Source: Amycolatopsis sp. NBC_01488 | GTDB lineage: Bacteria; Actinomycetota; Actinomycetes; Mycobacteriales; Pseudonocardiaceae | DNA length: 64,000 nt | Reading direction: 5' to 3' | NCBI RefSeq assembly: GCF_036227105.1 | Contig: NZ_CP109434.1 | Span: forward strand, 8,714,501-8,778,500 | Shown here: piece by piece, positions 35,068 through 45,849 of the stretch | How the letters are laid out: each line of letters begins with the position of its first letter | Numbering within the stretch: position 1 is the first letter of the stretch | Notes under the pieces: model-generated | Seen by the model: the letters and a program-made list of their open reading frames with translations, nothing else | What the model was told of the DNA's origin: nothing | Database searches by the model: none | Program-made: the position numbers and the translations under genes

Positions 35068-35263
35068 CCCTGGTCGCCCCGCCGCGCCCCCGCAGCTGGA
35101 CTCCGGACTCCGACAGCACCCGGTGGACGAACCCGTAGGAGCGGCCCGTCGACTCCGCGAGGGCCCGGATGCTCGAGCCCTTCTCGTATTTCTTCTTCAG
35201 GTCAGCGGCCAGCTTGTCGCGCGTGTTGCCGGTGATCCGCGCGCCTTTCTTGAGATCAGCCAC
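35054..35263 (-). CDS. small helix-turn-helix protein conserved in actinobacteria
   Basis: 69 residues, very basic. After VADLKKGARITGNTRDKLA, a helix-turn-helix of the transposase/resolvase type is seen in IRALAESTGRSYGFVHRVL, followed by a basic tail ending RVKKK. GTG 35263 is chosen because GGAAGG lies eight bases before it and because close actinobacterial proteins begin at this ADLKKG point (from memory). The function is unknown; it may bind DNA as a nucleoid-type or local regulator. It lies downstream of the ABC-F gene on the same strand. Confidence 0.85.
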   Translation of the reverse strand: MADLKKGARITGNTRDKLAADLKKKYEKGSSIRALAESTGRSYGFVHRVLSESGVQLRGRGGATRVKKK

Positions 35264-35440
35264 GTCGATCGCCTTCCCGCCGAGAGTGTTCTGGGCCACA
35301 TATCGGCCCCTGCCGGGGCAATGATCGAACACTGAGCGCCGGATTGCCAGACGACAGCCCTAAAACAGCCGAAATTGCGATCACATTGGGCCATTCCAGT
35401 GCTGGGCGGGAGTGATCTTGCACCCGAATGGACGCATCGA

Positions 35441-37069
<1,629 letters not shown>

Positions 37070-37228
37070 GGGAGACTCCCGTGGACGGGGGTGAACGGAG
37101 GACTGTGTCTGCTCGAAGGCAGCGTCGAGCGGCCGGTCGGTTCGACCGGGCGGCGTCACTCCAGCTGGATATCCACGGAGCCCAGTGTACGGGCCGGGGT
37201 CGAGGAGTTTTTCCGGACGTGTGCGGTC

Positions 37229-37900
37229 TCACCCATCGCGCAGGGTGACCTGCACCGACAGTGCGCGCACGGCCGCTTCGCCGAGCACCGCCCGGCTGGG
37301 CTCGCCGACCTCCAGCACGCGCGGCTCCGCCCGGGCGAACAGCGGGGCCAGCCGGCGGTCCTCCCGCAGCTCGCCGAGGGCTCGCCGGTCGCCGCCGAGC
37401 ACGACGGCGTCCACTTCGGACAGTCGGGGGACCAGGACTTCGAAGACGTCGTTCGCCGCGTCCTCGAGCGCGTGCCGGGCCTGGCCCGCGCGACGCCGGG
37501 CGAAGCGCTGCTGCGACCAGCCGCCCGCGGCGGAGCGGCCCTGCACGAGGTGCCGGTCGGTGCGGGACAGCTCGACCCGGCCGTCGTCCGCGATGCCGAC
37601 GCTGTGCCCGCCGACCCGCACCAGGACGAGCGCGACCCGGCGCGGCACCAGCGCGTGCGCGACGATCGCGTCGACGACCAGGCCGTCGAACGTGCCCGGC
37701 GGCGCCTCCAGCGGTCCGAAAGGGACGGTCGCGGTCGCGGTGGCCCCGTCGTTCGCCACCGCGCGGACGACGAGCTCGCCGACCTCGGTCGTCACGACCC
37801 CGTCGTGCCGCGCGGAGAAGCGGTCGAACCAGCCGGCGAGCCGGTCCGGCGGCACCTCGACCGTGCGGCCGCCGCCCGGGGCCTGTCGTGGCTTCGCCAT
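37229..37900 (-). CDS. acVLRF1-family peptidyl-tRNA hydrolase (Vms1-like)
   Basis: 223 residues. The core GGWSQQRFARRR is the catalytic loop of the Vms1-like release factor group: a Gln in a GGxSQxR context positions attack on the peptidyl-tRNA ester, as with the GGQ of release factors. N-terminal PPDRLAGWFDRFSARH and the VDAVVLGGDRRAL segment fit the rest of the domain. It would free nascent chains from stalled 50S subunits. It lies just upstream of the ABC-F gene on the same strand, grouping two ribosome-rescue proteins. Met 37900 is the family-type start. Confidence 0.85.
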   Translation of the reverse strand: MAKPRQAPGGGRTVEVPPDRLAGWFDRFSARHDGVVTTEVGELVVRAVANDGATATATVPFGPLEAPPGTFDGLVVDAIVAHALVPRRVALVLVRVGGHSVGIADDGRVELSRTDRHLVQGRSAAGGWSQQRFARRRAGQARHALEDAANDVFEVLVPRLSEVDAVVLGGDRRALGELREDRRLAPLFARAEPRVLEVGEPSRAVLGEAAVRALSVQVTLRDG

Positions 37901-37972
37901 GGGAAAAACGGTACGGGGCCGCCGCGTCACCGCGACGGCCCCGTTCGGGTTGTTCGGTTCACGGCACGGCGG

Positions 37973-40879
37973 TCACAGAGGGTGCACCGGACCGTTGTTC
38001 ACGGCCCCGTGCACGTTCGCCGGCGCGCCGGCCGCCGGCGGCTGCACGAACCCGTTGATGTGCAGGGCGACCGAGCGGATCGAGCCGACGTCGCCGCCCG
38101 CCGCGTCGACCACGAAGAACGTCCACGTGCCGTCGACGGCCGCGCCGGTCAGGCCGCCGGTCAGCGGCTGCGTCGGCCGCCACGTGCCGGTGAACGGCGC
38201 GTTCGACGCGGTCACCGTGCTGAACGCGGTCGCGGCGGTGTCGGCGAAGACGACCTGGCAGAAGTTCTTGCCGGAGCCGCCGTTGCGCTGGAACACCGTC
38301 GCCTTCGCCCCCGACGGCGCGGTCAGCGTGCCGACCAGGTCACCGACGTAGGAGTGGTTCAGCCCCACCGTCGTCGAGGCCGGGTCGGTGCTGCACGTCG
38401 TGCCGTCCACGGAGAACGCCACCTTGGCCGCGCGGCCGACCCCGGTGACCGGGATGGTCACCGACGCCCCGACCGGGCTGTTGTCCGGGATCGCCACCGG
38501 CGCGCCGGTGTAGGCGAAGTCCTGCGCGACCGGCGACGGGGTGCCGACCGGCAGCGAGAACGTCGACGTCGTCGGCGAGTGCGCGCCGGCGAACGTGACC
38601 CGGGCGTTCAGCACCACCGGCACGCCCAGCTGCTGCGTCGCCGGGACGGTGATGGTGAAGTCGTTGACGCCGGTCTGTCCCGGGCTGATGGTGCCGTAGG
38701 ACTTGGCCCGCGGCGCCACCGTGACACCCGGGGTCGGGCTGGTGAGCACGACGCTGGTGGACACCGCGGTGCCGTCGCCGTCGTTGGTCACCGGCAGCGT
38801 CACCTTGGCCGTGTCGCCCGGGTCGAGCGAGGAGCCGCCGTCGGCCGGGGTGACCGTCGGCTGCTTCGCCACCGCGAGCGGCTGCGGGCTGGCGCCGGTG
38901 TAGGCGAGCACCTTGTCCGCGAGGAGGACGCCGGCGCCGGTGACGTTGTCGCGGCCGGGGGCCTCGATGTCGACGGCGGTGTTGATCAGCGCGTCCCGGA
39001 CGTCCGACGGCGGAAGGCCGGGGTTGCCCGAAAGGACCAGCGCGGCGATCGCGCCGGCGTGCGGGGCGGCGGCCGAAGTGCCGAAGAACGGGCTGAAGCC
39101 GGACACGCTGGTCTTCACGCCGTCGGCCGCGGTGATCTCCGGCTTGTTCCGGACCTCACCACCGGTCGAGGACACGTTGCCCGGGGTGATCGGGGTGCCG
39201 TCGGCCTCGTAGAACATCCGCCGCGGGCCGTCGGAGCTGAACCGCTCGGCCTTCGACGTGCTGCTGAACGAACCCGGGAACGGACCGGCCGGGTTGGCCG
39301 GGTCGCCCGGCTCGAGCGGCCGGCCGAACGCCGCGGCCGCGGGGGTGGCGGCGACGCTGAAGGCGTTGCGCGCGGCCGAATGGCCGACCGTCACGCCCGG
39401 GGTGTTGTAGGCCTTGAGGCCGTCCGCCGAGTCCTTGAACCGGCCGCGCAGCGCGGACAGCGACAGGTAGCGGTTCGCCCCCGAGAACTTCACGACGGCC
39501 AGGCGCAGCCCGGTGCCCCCGAAGGCCGGCGTCTGCAGGATCTCGTACGGGTCCTGGGTGCCGTCCTGGACGTTCTGGCTGAAGCTGACCACGGCACCCG
39601 CGGAGTTGAGCAGGTAGAGGTCGTAGTCGTTCGCCGAGTGCCCGAGCGGGTCGGACCAGTGCAGCGTCACCGGGACGCCGGCCGACGAGGCGTCCGAGAT
39701 GGGCTCGTAGATCTGGGTGCCCGCGGCGCCGGCGAAGTTGTGCGCGGCGCCGGCGAACTTGCCGACGGACTTGCCGGAGTCGGCGAAGTCGCCTTCCCAG
39801 TGGCCGGCGGTGCCGTCGGCGACGTTGCCTTCGTTGCCCGCCGAGGAGAAGTACAGCGCGCCGTTCGCGGTCACGTCGTTCACGGCCTGGGCGATGATCC
39901 AGTCCTGGAACGGGGATTCCTTGAAGTAGATGACGTCGTCGACGATGACGTCGCAGTGCGACTCGAAGCGCAGCTTGCGGATGTTGTCCGCGAAGCTGGC
40001 GTCGGAGTTGAACGCCGACGCGAAGCCGAGCGCGGCGTTCGGCGCGAGGTCGTGGATGATCTCGAGCATCGCGGTGCCCTCGTCGCCGCTGCCCTCCTGG
40101 CCGGCGATGACGTCGACGTTCGGCGGGAGCTCGCCCTTGGCCTGCGAAGCGGCCAAGGAGTCGACGCCGTCGGACAGCGCGCACGCCTTGACGCCGACGC
40201 CGGTCACGCCGAACTGCTGGCGGGCGAGGTCGGCGTTGTGGGCGCGGTCGCCCTCGCTGGTGACGGTCGCGGCCGCCGCGGCGCTGCGCTGCGTCTTGCT
40301 CGCCACCGCTTTCTGCAGCTCGCCCGCGATGCGGTCGGCCTTCTGCTGCTTGGTTTCGGTCTTGACCGGCGTCGTCGCCGGCGTCTCCAGCTCACGGGCC
40401 GTCATGGCCTGGTCGGCCTGCTCGACGCGCTGGACGTCACCCCGCGCGGCGATCTCGCTGACCTTGGCCACCGGGAGCTCGGCCCGGACGCTGGCGTACC
40501 GGTCGGACACCGCGCGGATGCCCGCCCCGGCCTTGGTGAGCCCGGCGAGGAGGTCCGGCGAGACCTTGCTCGCGCGGATGTCGACCAGGACGGTGCCGGT
40601 GGCGCCCACCCCGGACTGGAGCGCGTTCAGCTGCTTTCCCAGGCCTTTTTCGGCGACGAGCAGCTTACTGTCTACTTTGGACTCGGTGGCGGTGCGCCCC
40701 GCCTTGACCGCCTGCAGGGCGGCGATCTGCTGCTGCGCGGTTTCGCTGAAGGTGTCCGGTGTGGACGCGGTGGCGGCGCCCGCGGCGGGCGGCGACACGA
40801 GGCCGAGGGCGGCGAGGAGTGCCGCCGCCCCGGCGGTGAGCACGGTGGTTCTCGATCTCGTGGAACGGGTACGACGCAC
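37973..40879 (-). CDS. secreted sedolisin-like subtilase with C-terminal P domain
   Basis: 968 residues. A signal peptide (basic VRRTRSTRSR, then TTVLTAGAAALLAALGL and cleavage after AGA) precedes a long propeptide (~36-220) and a clan SB protease domain. The Glu/Asp pair E273-x3-D277 in MLEIIHDLAP, Asp in VIVDDVIYF near 314 and Ser in GTSAAAPHAG near 602 fit an S53-type Glu-Asp-Ser triad; the subtilisin HGTxVA motif is missing. CARDB-like and proprotein-convertase P-like beta domains close it. GTG 40879 is chosen for GGAGGG five bases before. Confidence 0.88.
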   Translation of the reverse strand: MRRTRSTRSRTTVLTAGAAALLAALGLVSPPAAGAATASTPDTFSETAQQQIAALQAVKAGRTATESKVDSKLLVAEKGLGKQLNALQSGVGATGTVLVDIRASKVSPDLLAGLTKAGAGIRAVSDRYASVRAELPVAKVSEIAARGDVQRVEQADQAMTARELETPATTPVKTETKQQKADRIAGELQKAVASKTQRSAAAAATVTSEGDRAHNADLARQQFGVTGVGVKACALSDGVDSLAASQAKGELPPNVDVIAGQEGSGDEGTAMLEIIHDLAPNAALGFASAFNSDASFADNIRKLRFESHCDVIVDDVIYFKESPFQDWIIAQAVNDVTANGALYFSSAGNEGNVADGTAGHWEGDFADSGKSVGKFAGAAHNFAGAAGTQIYEPISDASSAGVPVTLHWSDPLGHSANDYDLYLLNSAGAVVSFSQNVQDGTQDPYEILQTPAFGGTGLRLAVVKFSGANRYLSLSALRGRFKDSADGLKAYNTPGVTVGHSAARNAFSVAATPAAAAFGRPLEPGDPANPAGPFPGSFSSTSKAERFSSDGPRRMFYEADGTPITPGNVSSTGGEVRNKPEITAADGVKTSVSGFSPFFGTSAAAPHAGAIAALVLSGNPGLPPSDVRDALINTAVDIEAPGRDNVTGAGVLLADKVLAYTGASPQPLAVAKQPTVTPADGGSSLDPGDTAKVTLPVTNDGDGTAVSTSVVLTSPTPGVTVAPRAKSYGTISPGQTGVNDFTITVPATQQLGVPVVLNARVTFAGAHSPTTSTFSLPVGTPSPVAQDFAYTGAPVAIPDNSPVGASVTIPVTGVGRAAKVAFSVDGTTCSTDPASTTVGLNHSYVGDLVGTLTAPSGAKATVFQRNGGSGKNFCQVVFADTAATAFSTVTASNAPFTGTWRPTQPLTGGLTGAAVDGTWTFFVVDAAGGDVGSIRSVALHINGFVQPPAAGAPANVHGAVNNGPVHPL

Positions 40880-41081
40880 GTGCGCCCTCCGATTCTCCAG
40901 GCGCGTGCCCCGACTCACGCTGACCGACGCCGGTGATCACCGGCTGGCCCCAGCTAAGTACCGCAAGTTTTCGTAAACATCAGCCGTTCGAGTGACAAAA
41001 GCCGGATAATTTCCGGAACCGGCCAGATGTCGTAGGCCGTTCAGCGCAACGCCGTGCCGATCACCGGACAGGCACCGGACA

Positions 41082-41115
41082 ACGGGACCGCCCGTGCAAC
41101 GGGCGTCTCCCGTTG
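41082..41115 (-). terminator. nested hairpin after the dGTPase gene
   Basis: AACGGGA (41082-41088) pairs with TCCCGTT (41109-41115), enclosing GCCCGT-GCA-ACGGGC (41091-41105). The structure begins 26 bases after the minus-strand dgt stop and has no T tract. Confidence 0.6.
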
Positions 41116-41140
41116 GCGAATCCCGTTACCGCCGAAGCGA

Positions 41141-42721
41141 TCAGAGCACGAAGGAGTCCGACCACGGCTGGGCCGCCCGGCCCGACAGTGCGTCCAACAG
41201 GGTCACCGCCTGCTTGTCCGTCAACGAAGCCACGAAGTCCACCACGGCCCGGCCGCGAGCCAGCTCGCGTACCGCGTCCGGTCCGGACACCGGTTCCCCC
41301 GTCGCCCCCACGAGCAGTTCCGGCGCCGTCCGCGCCAGCCCCGTGTACTCCGCGTGCGCCAGCTCCACCAGGTCGTGCAACCGCCTCGGCAGCCGCGAAA
41401 CCTCGTCGCGGTCGGCCAGCCACGCGTCGAGCGCGTCCACCAGGCTCGACACCACGCCCGCCTGGCCGCGCTGGTGCAACGCCAGGTCCGGGCGCAGCAG
41501 CACGAACCGGCGGTGCACGAACTTCAGCACCTGGACCTCGTGCCACTGGGCCGGCCGAAGCGACACGTGACCGGTGCGGGTGGACGGCGACGCCAGCACG
41601 AACACCCCGTCCACCAAGCGCGCCGTCCAGTTCGCCGAGAACGCCGCCGTCGCCTGCTCCGCCTCGATCGAGCCGTCGAACTCCGCGGCCAGCAGGCCGT
41701 CGACCAGCTCCGCGCGGACGCGGGCCACCGCCGCGGCGAACGCGTCGTCGTCGACGATCCACGCGTCCTTGCCGTGCATGCGGCGGCGGACGCGCTCGAG
41801 CGAGCGGCCCGGGCGGCGCAGTTCCGCGTGCAGCGTCTCGTCGTCGAGCGCGGCCAGCTCGCCCGCGTGCTCGAGCCACTCCCCCAGCTCCGCCGCCACC
41901 GGCGCGTGCTGCAGGACGCCGATGCGGTGGAAGTCCTGCAGGTCGTGGATGGCGTAGGCGATGTCGTCGGCGGTGTCCATCACGGACGCTTCGACCGTCT
42001 GCTGCCAGCCTTCGACGCGCCCCGCGAACGCCGCGCGCGCCTGCTCGAAGTCGTCGAGTTCGGTGGCGTAGGCGGAGAACTTGGCCGCGCCGGTGCCGGG
42101 CGCCTCGGCCGGCTCGCCGGCGCCGCGCGGCGGCACGGCCATCGCGGACGGGTGCGGCGCGGGGTGGTGCAGCCGCAACCACGGGTACTTCAGGACGGCC
42201 GCGCGCACCGCCGTGGTCAGGTCGAGCCCGATGGCCGACGGCCCGCGCACGTCGGTCGTGGTGATGATGCGGAACGTCTGCGCGTTGCCCTCGAAGCCGT
42301 CGGCCAGCCCGAAGCGGTGCCGGGCGATGCGGTCGAGCGTCTGCTCGCCGAGGTGCCCGAACGGCGGGTGCCCGAGGTCGTGCGCGAGCGCGGCGGCCTC
42401 GGCGACGTCCGGGTCGCAGCCGCCCAGCTTGTCGGCCAGGCCGGCGTCGGGGCCGGTGGTGATCCGCTCGGCGATGGCGCGGGCGACCTGTGCCACCTTG
42501 AGGCTGTGGGTGAGCCGGTTGTGCAGCAGCCCGGCGCCGCCGGCGCTGACCACCTGCGTCACGCCGCCGAGGCGGGCGAAGAAGGGCGACGCGGCGATGC
42601 GGTCGCGGTCGATCCGGAACGGGCTGGTCGCCAGGTCGGTGAACCCGCCGGCGTTCGCAGCGTCGACGGCGGGGTCCCGCCGCACCACCCTCGGGTCGGT
42701 CTGCTCGCTGCCCTGATCCAT
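41141..42721 (-). CDS. dgt: deoxyguanosinetriphosphate triphosphohydrolase-like HD protein
   Basis: 526 residues. Metal-binding HD motifs are HNRLTHSLKVAQVAR (His at 67 and 72), ALAHDLGHPPFGHLGE (H114-D115) and, later, VMDTADDIAYAIHD with Asp. The family hydrolyses dGTP or other dNTPs to nucleoside and triphosphate, trimming nucleotide pools. The segment FEGNAQTFRII is the substrate-binding block of dGTPase-like proteins. It starts directly at ATG 42721, with the second 21-bp repeat array filling its upstream region. It is not linked to nrdAB, but the two act on the same pool. Confidence 0.9.
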   Translation of the reverse strand: MDQGSEQTDPRVVRRDPAVDAANAGGFTDLATSPFRIDRDRIAASPFFARLGGVTQVVSAGGAGLLHNRLTHSLKVAQVARAIAERITTGPDAGLADKLGGCDPDVAEAAALAHDLGHPPFGHLGEQTLDRIARHRFGLADGFEGNAQTFRIITTTDVRGPSAIGLDLTTAVRAAVLKYPWLRLHHPAPHPSAMAVPPRGAGEPAEAPGTGAAKFSAYATELDDFEQARAAFAGRVEGWQQTVEASVMDTADDIAYAIHDLQDFHRIGVLQHAPVAAELGEWLEHAGELAALDDETLHAELRRPGRSLERVRRRMHGKDAWIVDDDAFAAAVARVRAELVDGLLAAEFDGSIEAEQATAAFSANWTARLVDGVFVLASPSTRTGHVSLRPAQWHEVQVLKFVHRRFVLLRPDLALHQRGQAGVVSSLVDALDAWLADRDEVSRLPRRLHDLVELAHAEYTGLARTAPELLVGATGEPVSGPDAVRELARGRAVVDFVASLTDKQAVTLLDALSGRAAQPWSDSFVL

Positions 42722-42790
42722 GCGCCGACTTTATCCGGAGGTTCACCTGAACGGCGGCCAGGCGCCCGGCTACCCGGACCGGTGCCCGTG

Positions 42791-42983
42791 TCGCCCCTCC
42801 AGTCACGAGTGATGCCCCTCCAATCACACGTGATGCCCCTCTAGTCACGCGAAATGCCCCGAGACGCACACGAGATCTCCCGCGGCGCTCGTGCGGCGAG
42901 GGGCAACGGCGGTGATCAGGAAGGCATCACCCGTGCTTGAAGGGGCATCTCGCGTGATTGACGGGGCATCACTCGTGATCGGG
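42791..42983. repeat. mirror array of 21-bp-phased intergenic repeats (array 2)
   Basis: Five inverted units (core ATGCCCCTCCAATCACACGTG in its best copy, split here as ATGCCCCTCC + AATCACACGTG) start at 42791, 42812, 42833, 42854 and 42875, the outer ones degraded. Four direct units with GGGGCATC-like cores start at 42900, 42921, 42942 and 42963. Spacing is again exactly 21 bp. The order is the reverse of array 1 (inverted first, then direct). It fills the region between the dGTPase start and the SRPBCC stop. Confidence 0.85.
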
Positions 42984-42999
42984 GGGACGACACGCCGGG

Positions 43000-43635
43000 T
43001 CAGGCCTCCGGCGGGGTCGTGTACGCCTTCAGCGTGCGGTCGGCGGCCGCGCGTGCCTTGGCCGGGTCCGCGCCCGCGGCGACGTCGGCCTCGTACCAGG
43101 CCTCGCCCGACGCCGTCATGAAGCGGATGCCGTCGGCCGACATCATCCAGGCCATCGCCGCCTCCGGGTCGACGGCCGTGCCCGGCGCGCGCAGGTGCAG
43201 CACCAGGCCGACGAGCGCGCCGTCCCAGCCGATGCCGACCGCGCCCGGGCCGAACTCGTCCCAGCGCTCGTCGACGTGCGCGACGTGCTCCAGCTCGAAC
43301 CGGGTGCCCTCGCCCTCGGGCGTGAGGCGGACCTCGATCCAGCTGACGTTGCCGCCCAACTCCCACGTCGCGGCGAAGCTCTTCGGCGGGTCGCACCGCT
43401 CGACCGTGCCGCCGGCGTTGCCCTGCAGCTGGTACTTCCCGCCGAGCTTGAGCTCGCCGCTGACCGGCAGGAACCAGCGCGGGATGCGCTCGGGGTTGGT
43501 GCAGGCGTCCCACAGGTCGTCGACGTCGGTGTCGTAGACCTGGCTGATGGTCAGGACGCGGGCCTCCTTCCCCTCGAGCACCCGGTCGCCGAGCGTCCGG
43601 CGCACGGCGCTGATCTGGTGGCTGACGTCGATCAC
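43000..43635 (-). CDS. SRPBCC/AHSA1-domain protein
   Basis: 211 residues with the START-like helix-grip fold: ARVLTISQVYDTDVDDLWDA, PERIPRWFLPVSGELKLGGKYQL and the ELEHVAHVDERWDEFGPGAVGIGWDG block, then a C-terminal extension. The start overlaps the ArsR stop by four bases (ATGA). ArsR-SRPBCC pairs are widespread in actinobacteria; the SRPBCC partner probably binds a hydrophobic ligand, but its role is not known. Confidence 0.85.
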   Translation of the reverse strand: MIDVSHQISAVRRTLGDRVLEGKEARVLTISQVYDTDVDDLWDACTNPERIPRWFLPVSGELKLGGKYQLQGNAGGTVERCDPPKSFAATWELGGNVSWIEVRLTPEGEGTRFELEHVAHVDERWDEFGPGAVGIGWDGALVGLVLHLRAPGTAVDPEAAMAWMMSADGIRFMTASGEAWYEADVAAGADPAKARAAADRTLKAYTTPPEA

Positions 43636-43979
43636 GGACCTTCTCCTTCGGTGAGGCGCCGCGCGCGCTTGCCGCGGGCGATTTCGGTGGCCAGCGCGTC
43701 CAGCGGCGGGGTCCAGAACCGGCGGAACCGGTCGAGCCAGACGTCGACGTCGCGCAGGGGCGCGTGCCCGACCGCGTACAGCCGCCGCGTCCCGTCCTGG
43801 CGGACGACCGCGAAGCCGTTCTCCCGCAGCACTTTCAGGTGCTGCGACACCGCGGGCTGCGAGATGCCGAACTCGGCCCGGATCACCTCGGCGACCGCGC
43901 CGGCGGCCCGTTCGCCGTCGGCCAGCAGCTCGAGGATCCGGCGGCGGACCGGGTCGCCGAGGACGTCGAACGCGTGCAC
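43632..43979 (-). CDS. ArsR-family transcriptional regulator
   Basis: 115 residues with a winged helix: FDVLGDPVRRRILELLADGE, recognition helix FGISQPAVSQHLKVLRENGF and wing VVRQDGTRRLYAVG. No Cys metal site is visible, so it is likely one of the non-metal ArsR proteins paired with SRPBCC genes. GTG 43979 is preferred: family members begin near HAFDVLGDP, and the longer frame would run through a perfect palindrome at 44000. The pair forms an autoregulated operon. Confidence 0.9.
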   Translation of the reverse strand: MHAFDVLGDPVRRRILELLADGERAAGAVAEVIRAEFGISQPAVSQHLKVLRENGFAVVRQDGTRRLYAVGHAPLRDVDVWLDRFRRFWTPPLDALATEIARGKRARRLTEGEGP

Positions 43980-43999
43980 AGTGCCAAAGTACAAGTAGC

Positions 44000-44013
44000 G
44001 ACTTATATAAGTC
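44000..44013. promoter_or_regulatory. ArsR operator candidate
   Basis: GACTTATATAAGTC is a perfect 14-bp palindrome, 20 bases before the ArsR GTG. Its A/T content in a GC-rich background and its place over the likely -10/start region support autorepression by the ArsR protein. Confidence 0.6.
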
Positions 44014-44043
44014 AACCGTGAACTAGTGGCGGGCATCACCCTG

Positions 44044-44065
44044 CGTTACCCCGATCAGGGTAACG
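44044..44065. promoter_or_regulatory. long palindrome upstream of the EAL-GGDEF gene
   Basis: CGTTACCC and GGGTAACG are perfect 8-bp arms around CGATCA, 59 bases before the EAL-GGDEF start and on that side of the divergent region. It could be an operator for that gene. It is distinct in sequence from the ArsR palindrome. Confidence 0.45.
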
Positions 44066-44124
44066 GCGGTGAACATCAGTCGACATCGGTTTCGTTTCCC
44101 CGCCCCAGCCGCGACGATCGGAGC

Positions 44125-45786
44125 GTGAAGTCGCCACGCGCGGTCCGCTTCGCCTTCCAGCCGCTGTACAGCCTCCACACCGGGGGCGTCGTGGCTCACG
44201 AAGCGCTGGCCAGGCCGGGTCAGGGCACCGTCCCCGAACTCCTCGCGCAGGCCCGCCGCGACGGCCGCCTCGCCGACGTCGACCTCGGGCTCGCGATCGC
44301 CGCCGTCCGGCAGGTCGAGTCACCGCTCCCGCTGCACGTCAACCTCTCCGCCCGCACGCTCGCCGCCCCGCAGGCCATGTACGAAGACCTGCTGGAGGAG
44401 CTCGGCGACGCCGGGCGCCGCACCCGCGACGTCGTCCTCGAGATCGGCCCGCCGTTCGCGCCGCTGCCCGCCGACCGCGCGCTCGCCGGGATGCGGATGC
44501 TCACCGAGCTCGGCTTCCGGCTCGCGCTCGACGGCCTCGGCCGCGCCGACCTGCCGCTCGGCCTGCTCGTCGAGGCGCCGGTCGACCTGGTCAAGCTCGA
44601 CCGCACGGTGCTGCGCGGGCTGCCGGACGACCCGGCGTCGGCCGCCCTCGTCGAGGCGCTCCTGCACTACACGAACCGGACCGGCACCCGGCTCGTCGCG
44701 ACCGGCGTGGAGACCGACGCCCAGCTCGACGCCGTCCGCGGCCTCGGCATCCGGATCGCGCAGGGGAACCTGCTCGCCCCGCCCACCGCCGCCGGCCCCG
44801 CGCCGGCCCTGCTCACCCGCGCCCAGCCCGTGCGCGCGCCGGGTCCGGCGCAGTGCGTCGGCGACTTCCTCCGCCCGGCCACGACACTGCCGGAAACCGC
44901 GACCTGCGACGAGGTCCGCGAAGTGCTGGCCTCGGCCGACGCGCCCTCGGGCGTCGTCGGGGTCGACGAGCTGAACCGGCCGCGCTGGTCGGTCGACCGG
45001 ACGCGGTTCCTGGTCGCGGTCACCGGCCCGTACGGGCACGCGCTGCACGCGAAGCGCCCCGCGGCGCGGCTCGCGGACACCCCGCACACGATCGAGGCCC
45101 GCGCCGGCGCGATGGAGTTCCTCGAGCTGGTCACCGACGCCGACTGGGGCCGCACCGGCGACGACGTCGTGGTGGTCGACGACGTCGGCCGCTGCCTCGG
45201 CGTGGTGCTGGTGACCGAGGTGGTGCGCGGCGTGGCCGAGGCGAAGGTCGAGGCCGCGGCGTCGCTGAACCCGCTCACTCGGCTGCCGGGCAGCGACACG
45301 GTCGCCCGCGACGTCGCCCGCCGGATCACGATCGGCGAGCCGTTCGTGGCGGCGTGGCTGGACATCGACGCGTTCAAGGCGGTCAACGACACGGCGGGCT
45401 TCGCCGCGGGCGACGACCTGATCCGCGAGCTGGGCGGCGCGCTGACCGGCCTGACCGCGCAGCTGCGCCGGATGCGGGTCAGCCACGTCGGCGGCGACGA
45501 CTTCCTGGTGGTCTGCGACGTCGACGAGATCGCGACGGTGGCGGGCGCGCTCCTGGACCGCCACTGGTCGGCGGACGGCATGCCGGTGACGGTTTCGCTC
45601 GCGACACTGGTCTGCGCGAGCGGCTCGATCCGGTCGTACCAGGAGGTTTCCCGGCTGCTGGCGCCGTTGAAGAAGCGCGCGAAGGCGGTGCCGGGGTCGA
45701 GCTGGGTACTCAGCCGCCCGGGCGCGAACCGCGTCGAGGTACTGCGCGGCATCGGGACCCGCGGCCTGCACGCGGCCGTCGGCTGA
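44125..45786 (+). CDS. EAL-CBS-GGDEF c-di-GMP signalling protein
   Basis: 553 residues in the order EAL (~8-235), a CBS-pair-like middle (~250-370) and GGDEF (~390-545). The EAL domain keeps HEALAR with E26, NLSART, EIGPPF, KLDRTVL and VATGVET, so phosphodiesterase activity is plausible, although the usual DDFG is ALDGLG. The cyclase site reads GGDDF near residue 456. N-terminal EAL with C-terminal GGDEF is the known EAL-CBS-GGDEF layout, where CBS domains sense adenine nucleotides. No membrane segments are seen. GTG 44125 is chosen at the domain start, but its ribosome site is weak; GTG 44026 is a longer option. Confidence 0.88.
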   Translation: MKSPRAVRFAFQPLYSLHTGGVVAHEALARPGQGTVPELLAQARRDGRLADVDLGLAIAAVRQVESPLPLHVNLSARTLAAPQAMYEDLLEELGDAGRRTRDVVLEIGPPFAPLPADRALAGMRMLTELGFRLALDGLGRADLPLGLLVEAPVDLVKLDRTVLRGLPDDPASAALVEALLHYTNRTGTRLVATGVETDAQLDAVRGLGIRIAQGNLLAPPTAAGPAPALLTRAQPVRAPGPAQCVGDFLRPATTLPETATCDEVREVLASADAPSGVVGVDELNRPRWSVDRTRFLVAVTGPYGHALHAKRPAARLADTPHTIEARAGAMEFLELVTDADWGRTGDDVVVVDDVGRCLGVVLVTEVVRGVAEAKVEAAASLNPLTRLPGSDTVARDVARRITIGEPFVAAWLDIDAFKAVNDTAGFAAGDDLIRELGGALTGLTAQLRRMRVSHVGGDDFLVVCDVDEIATVAGALLDRHWSADGMPVTVSLATLVCASGSIRSYQEVSRLLAPLKKRAKAVPGSSWVLSRPGANRVEVLRGIGTRGLHAAVG

Positions 45787-45801
45787 GACCCCTACCGCAG
45801 T

Positions 45802-45849
45802 GGTCGTGAGTGAGAAACAGGGTTAGAACACTGTTTCTCACTCACGACC
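45802..45849. terminator. 48-bp perfect hairpin between convergent genes (copy 1)
   Basis: GGTCGTGAGTGAGAAACAG (45802-45820) and CTGTTTCTCACTCACGACC (45831-45849) are perfect 19-bp arms around a 10-base loop GGTTAGAACA. The right arm contains the TGA stop of the sulfotransferase gene. A near-identical element occurs at 52301-52348 in the opposite orientation. The position suits a bidirectional terminator. Confidence 0.85.
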
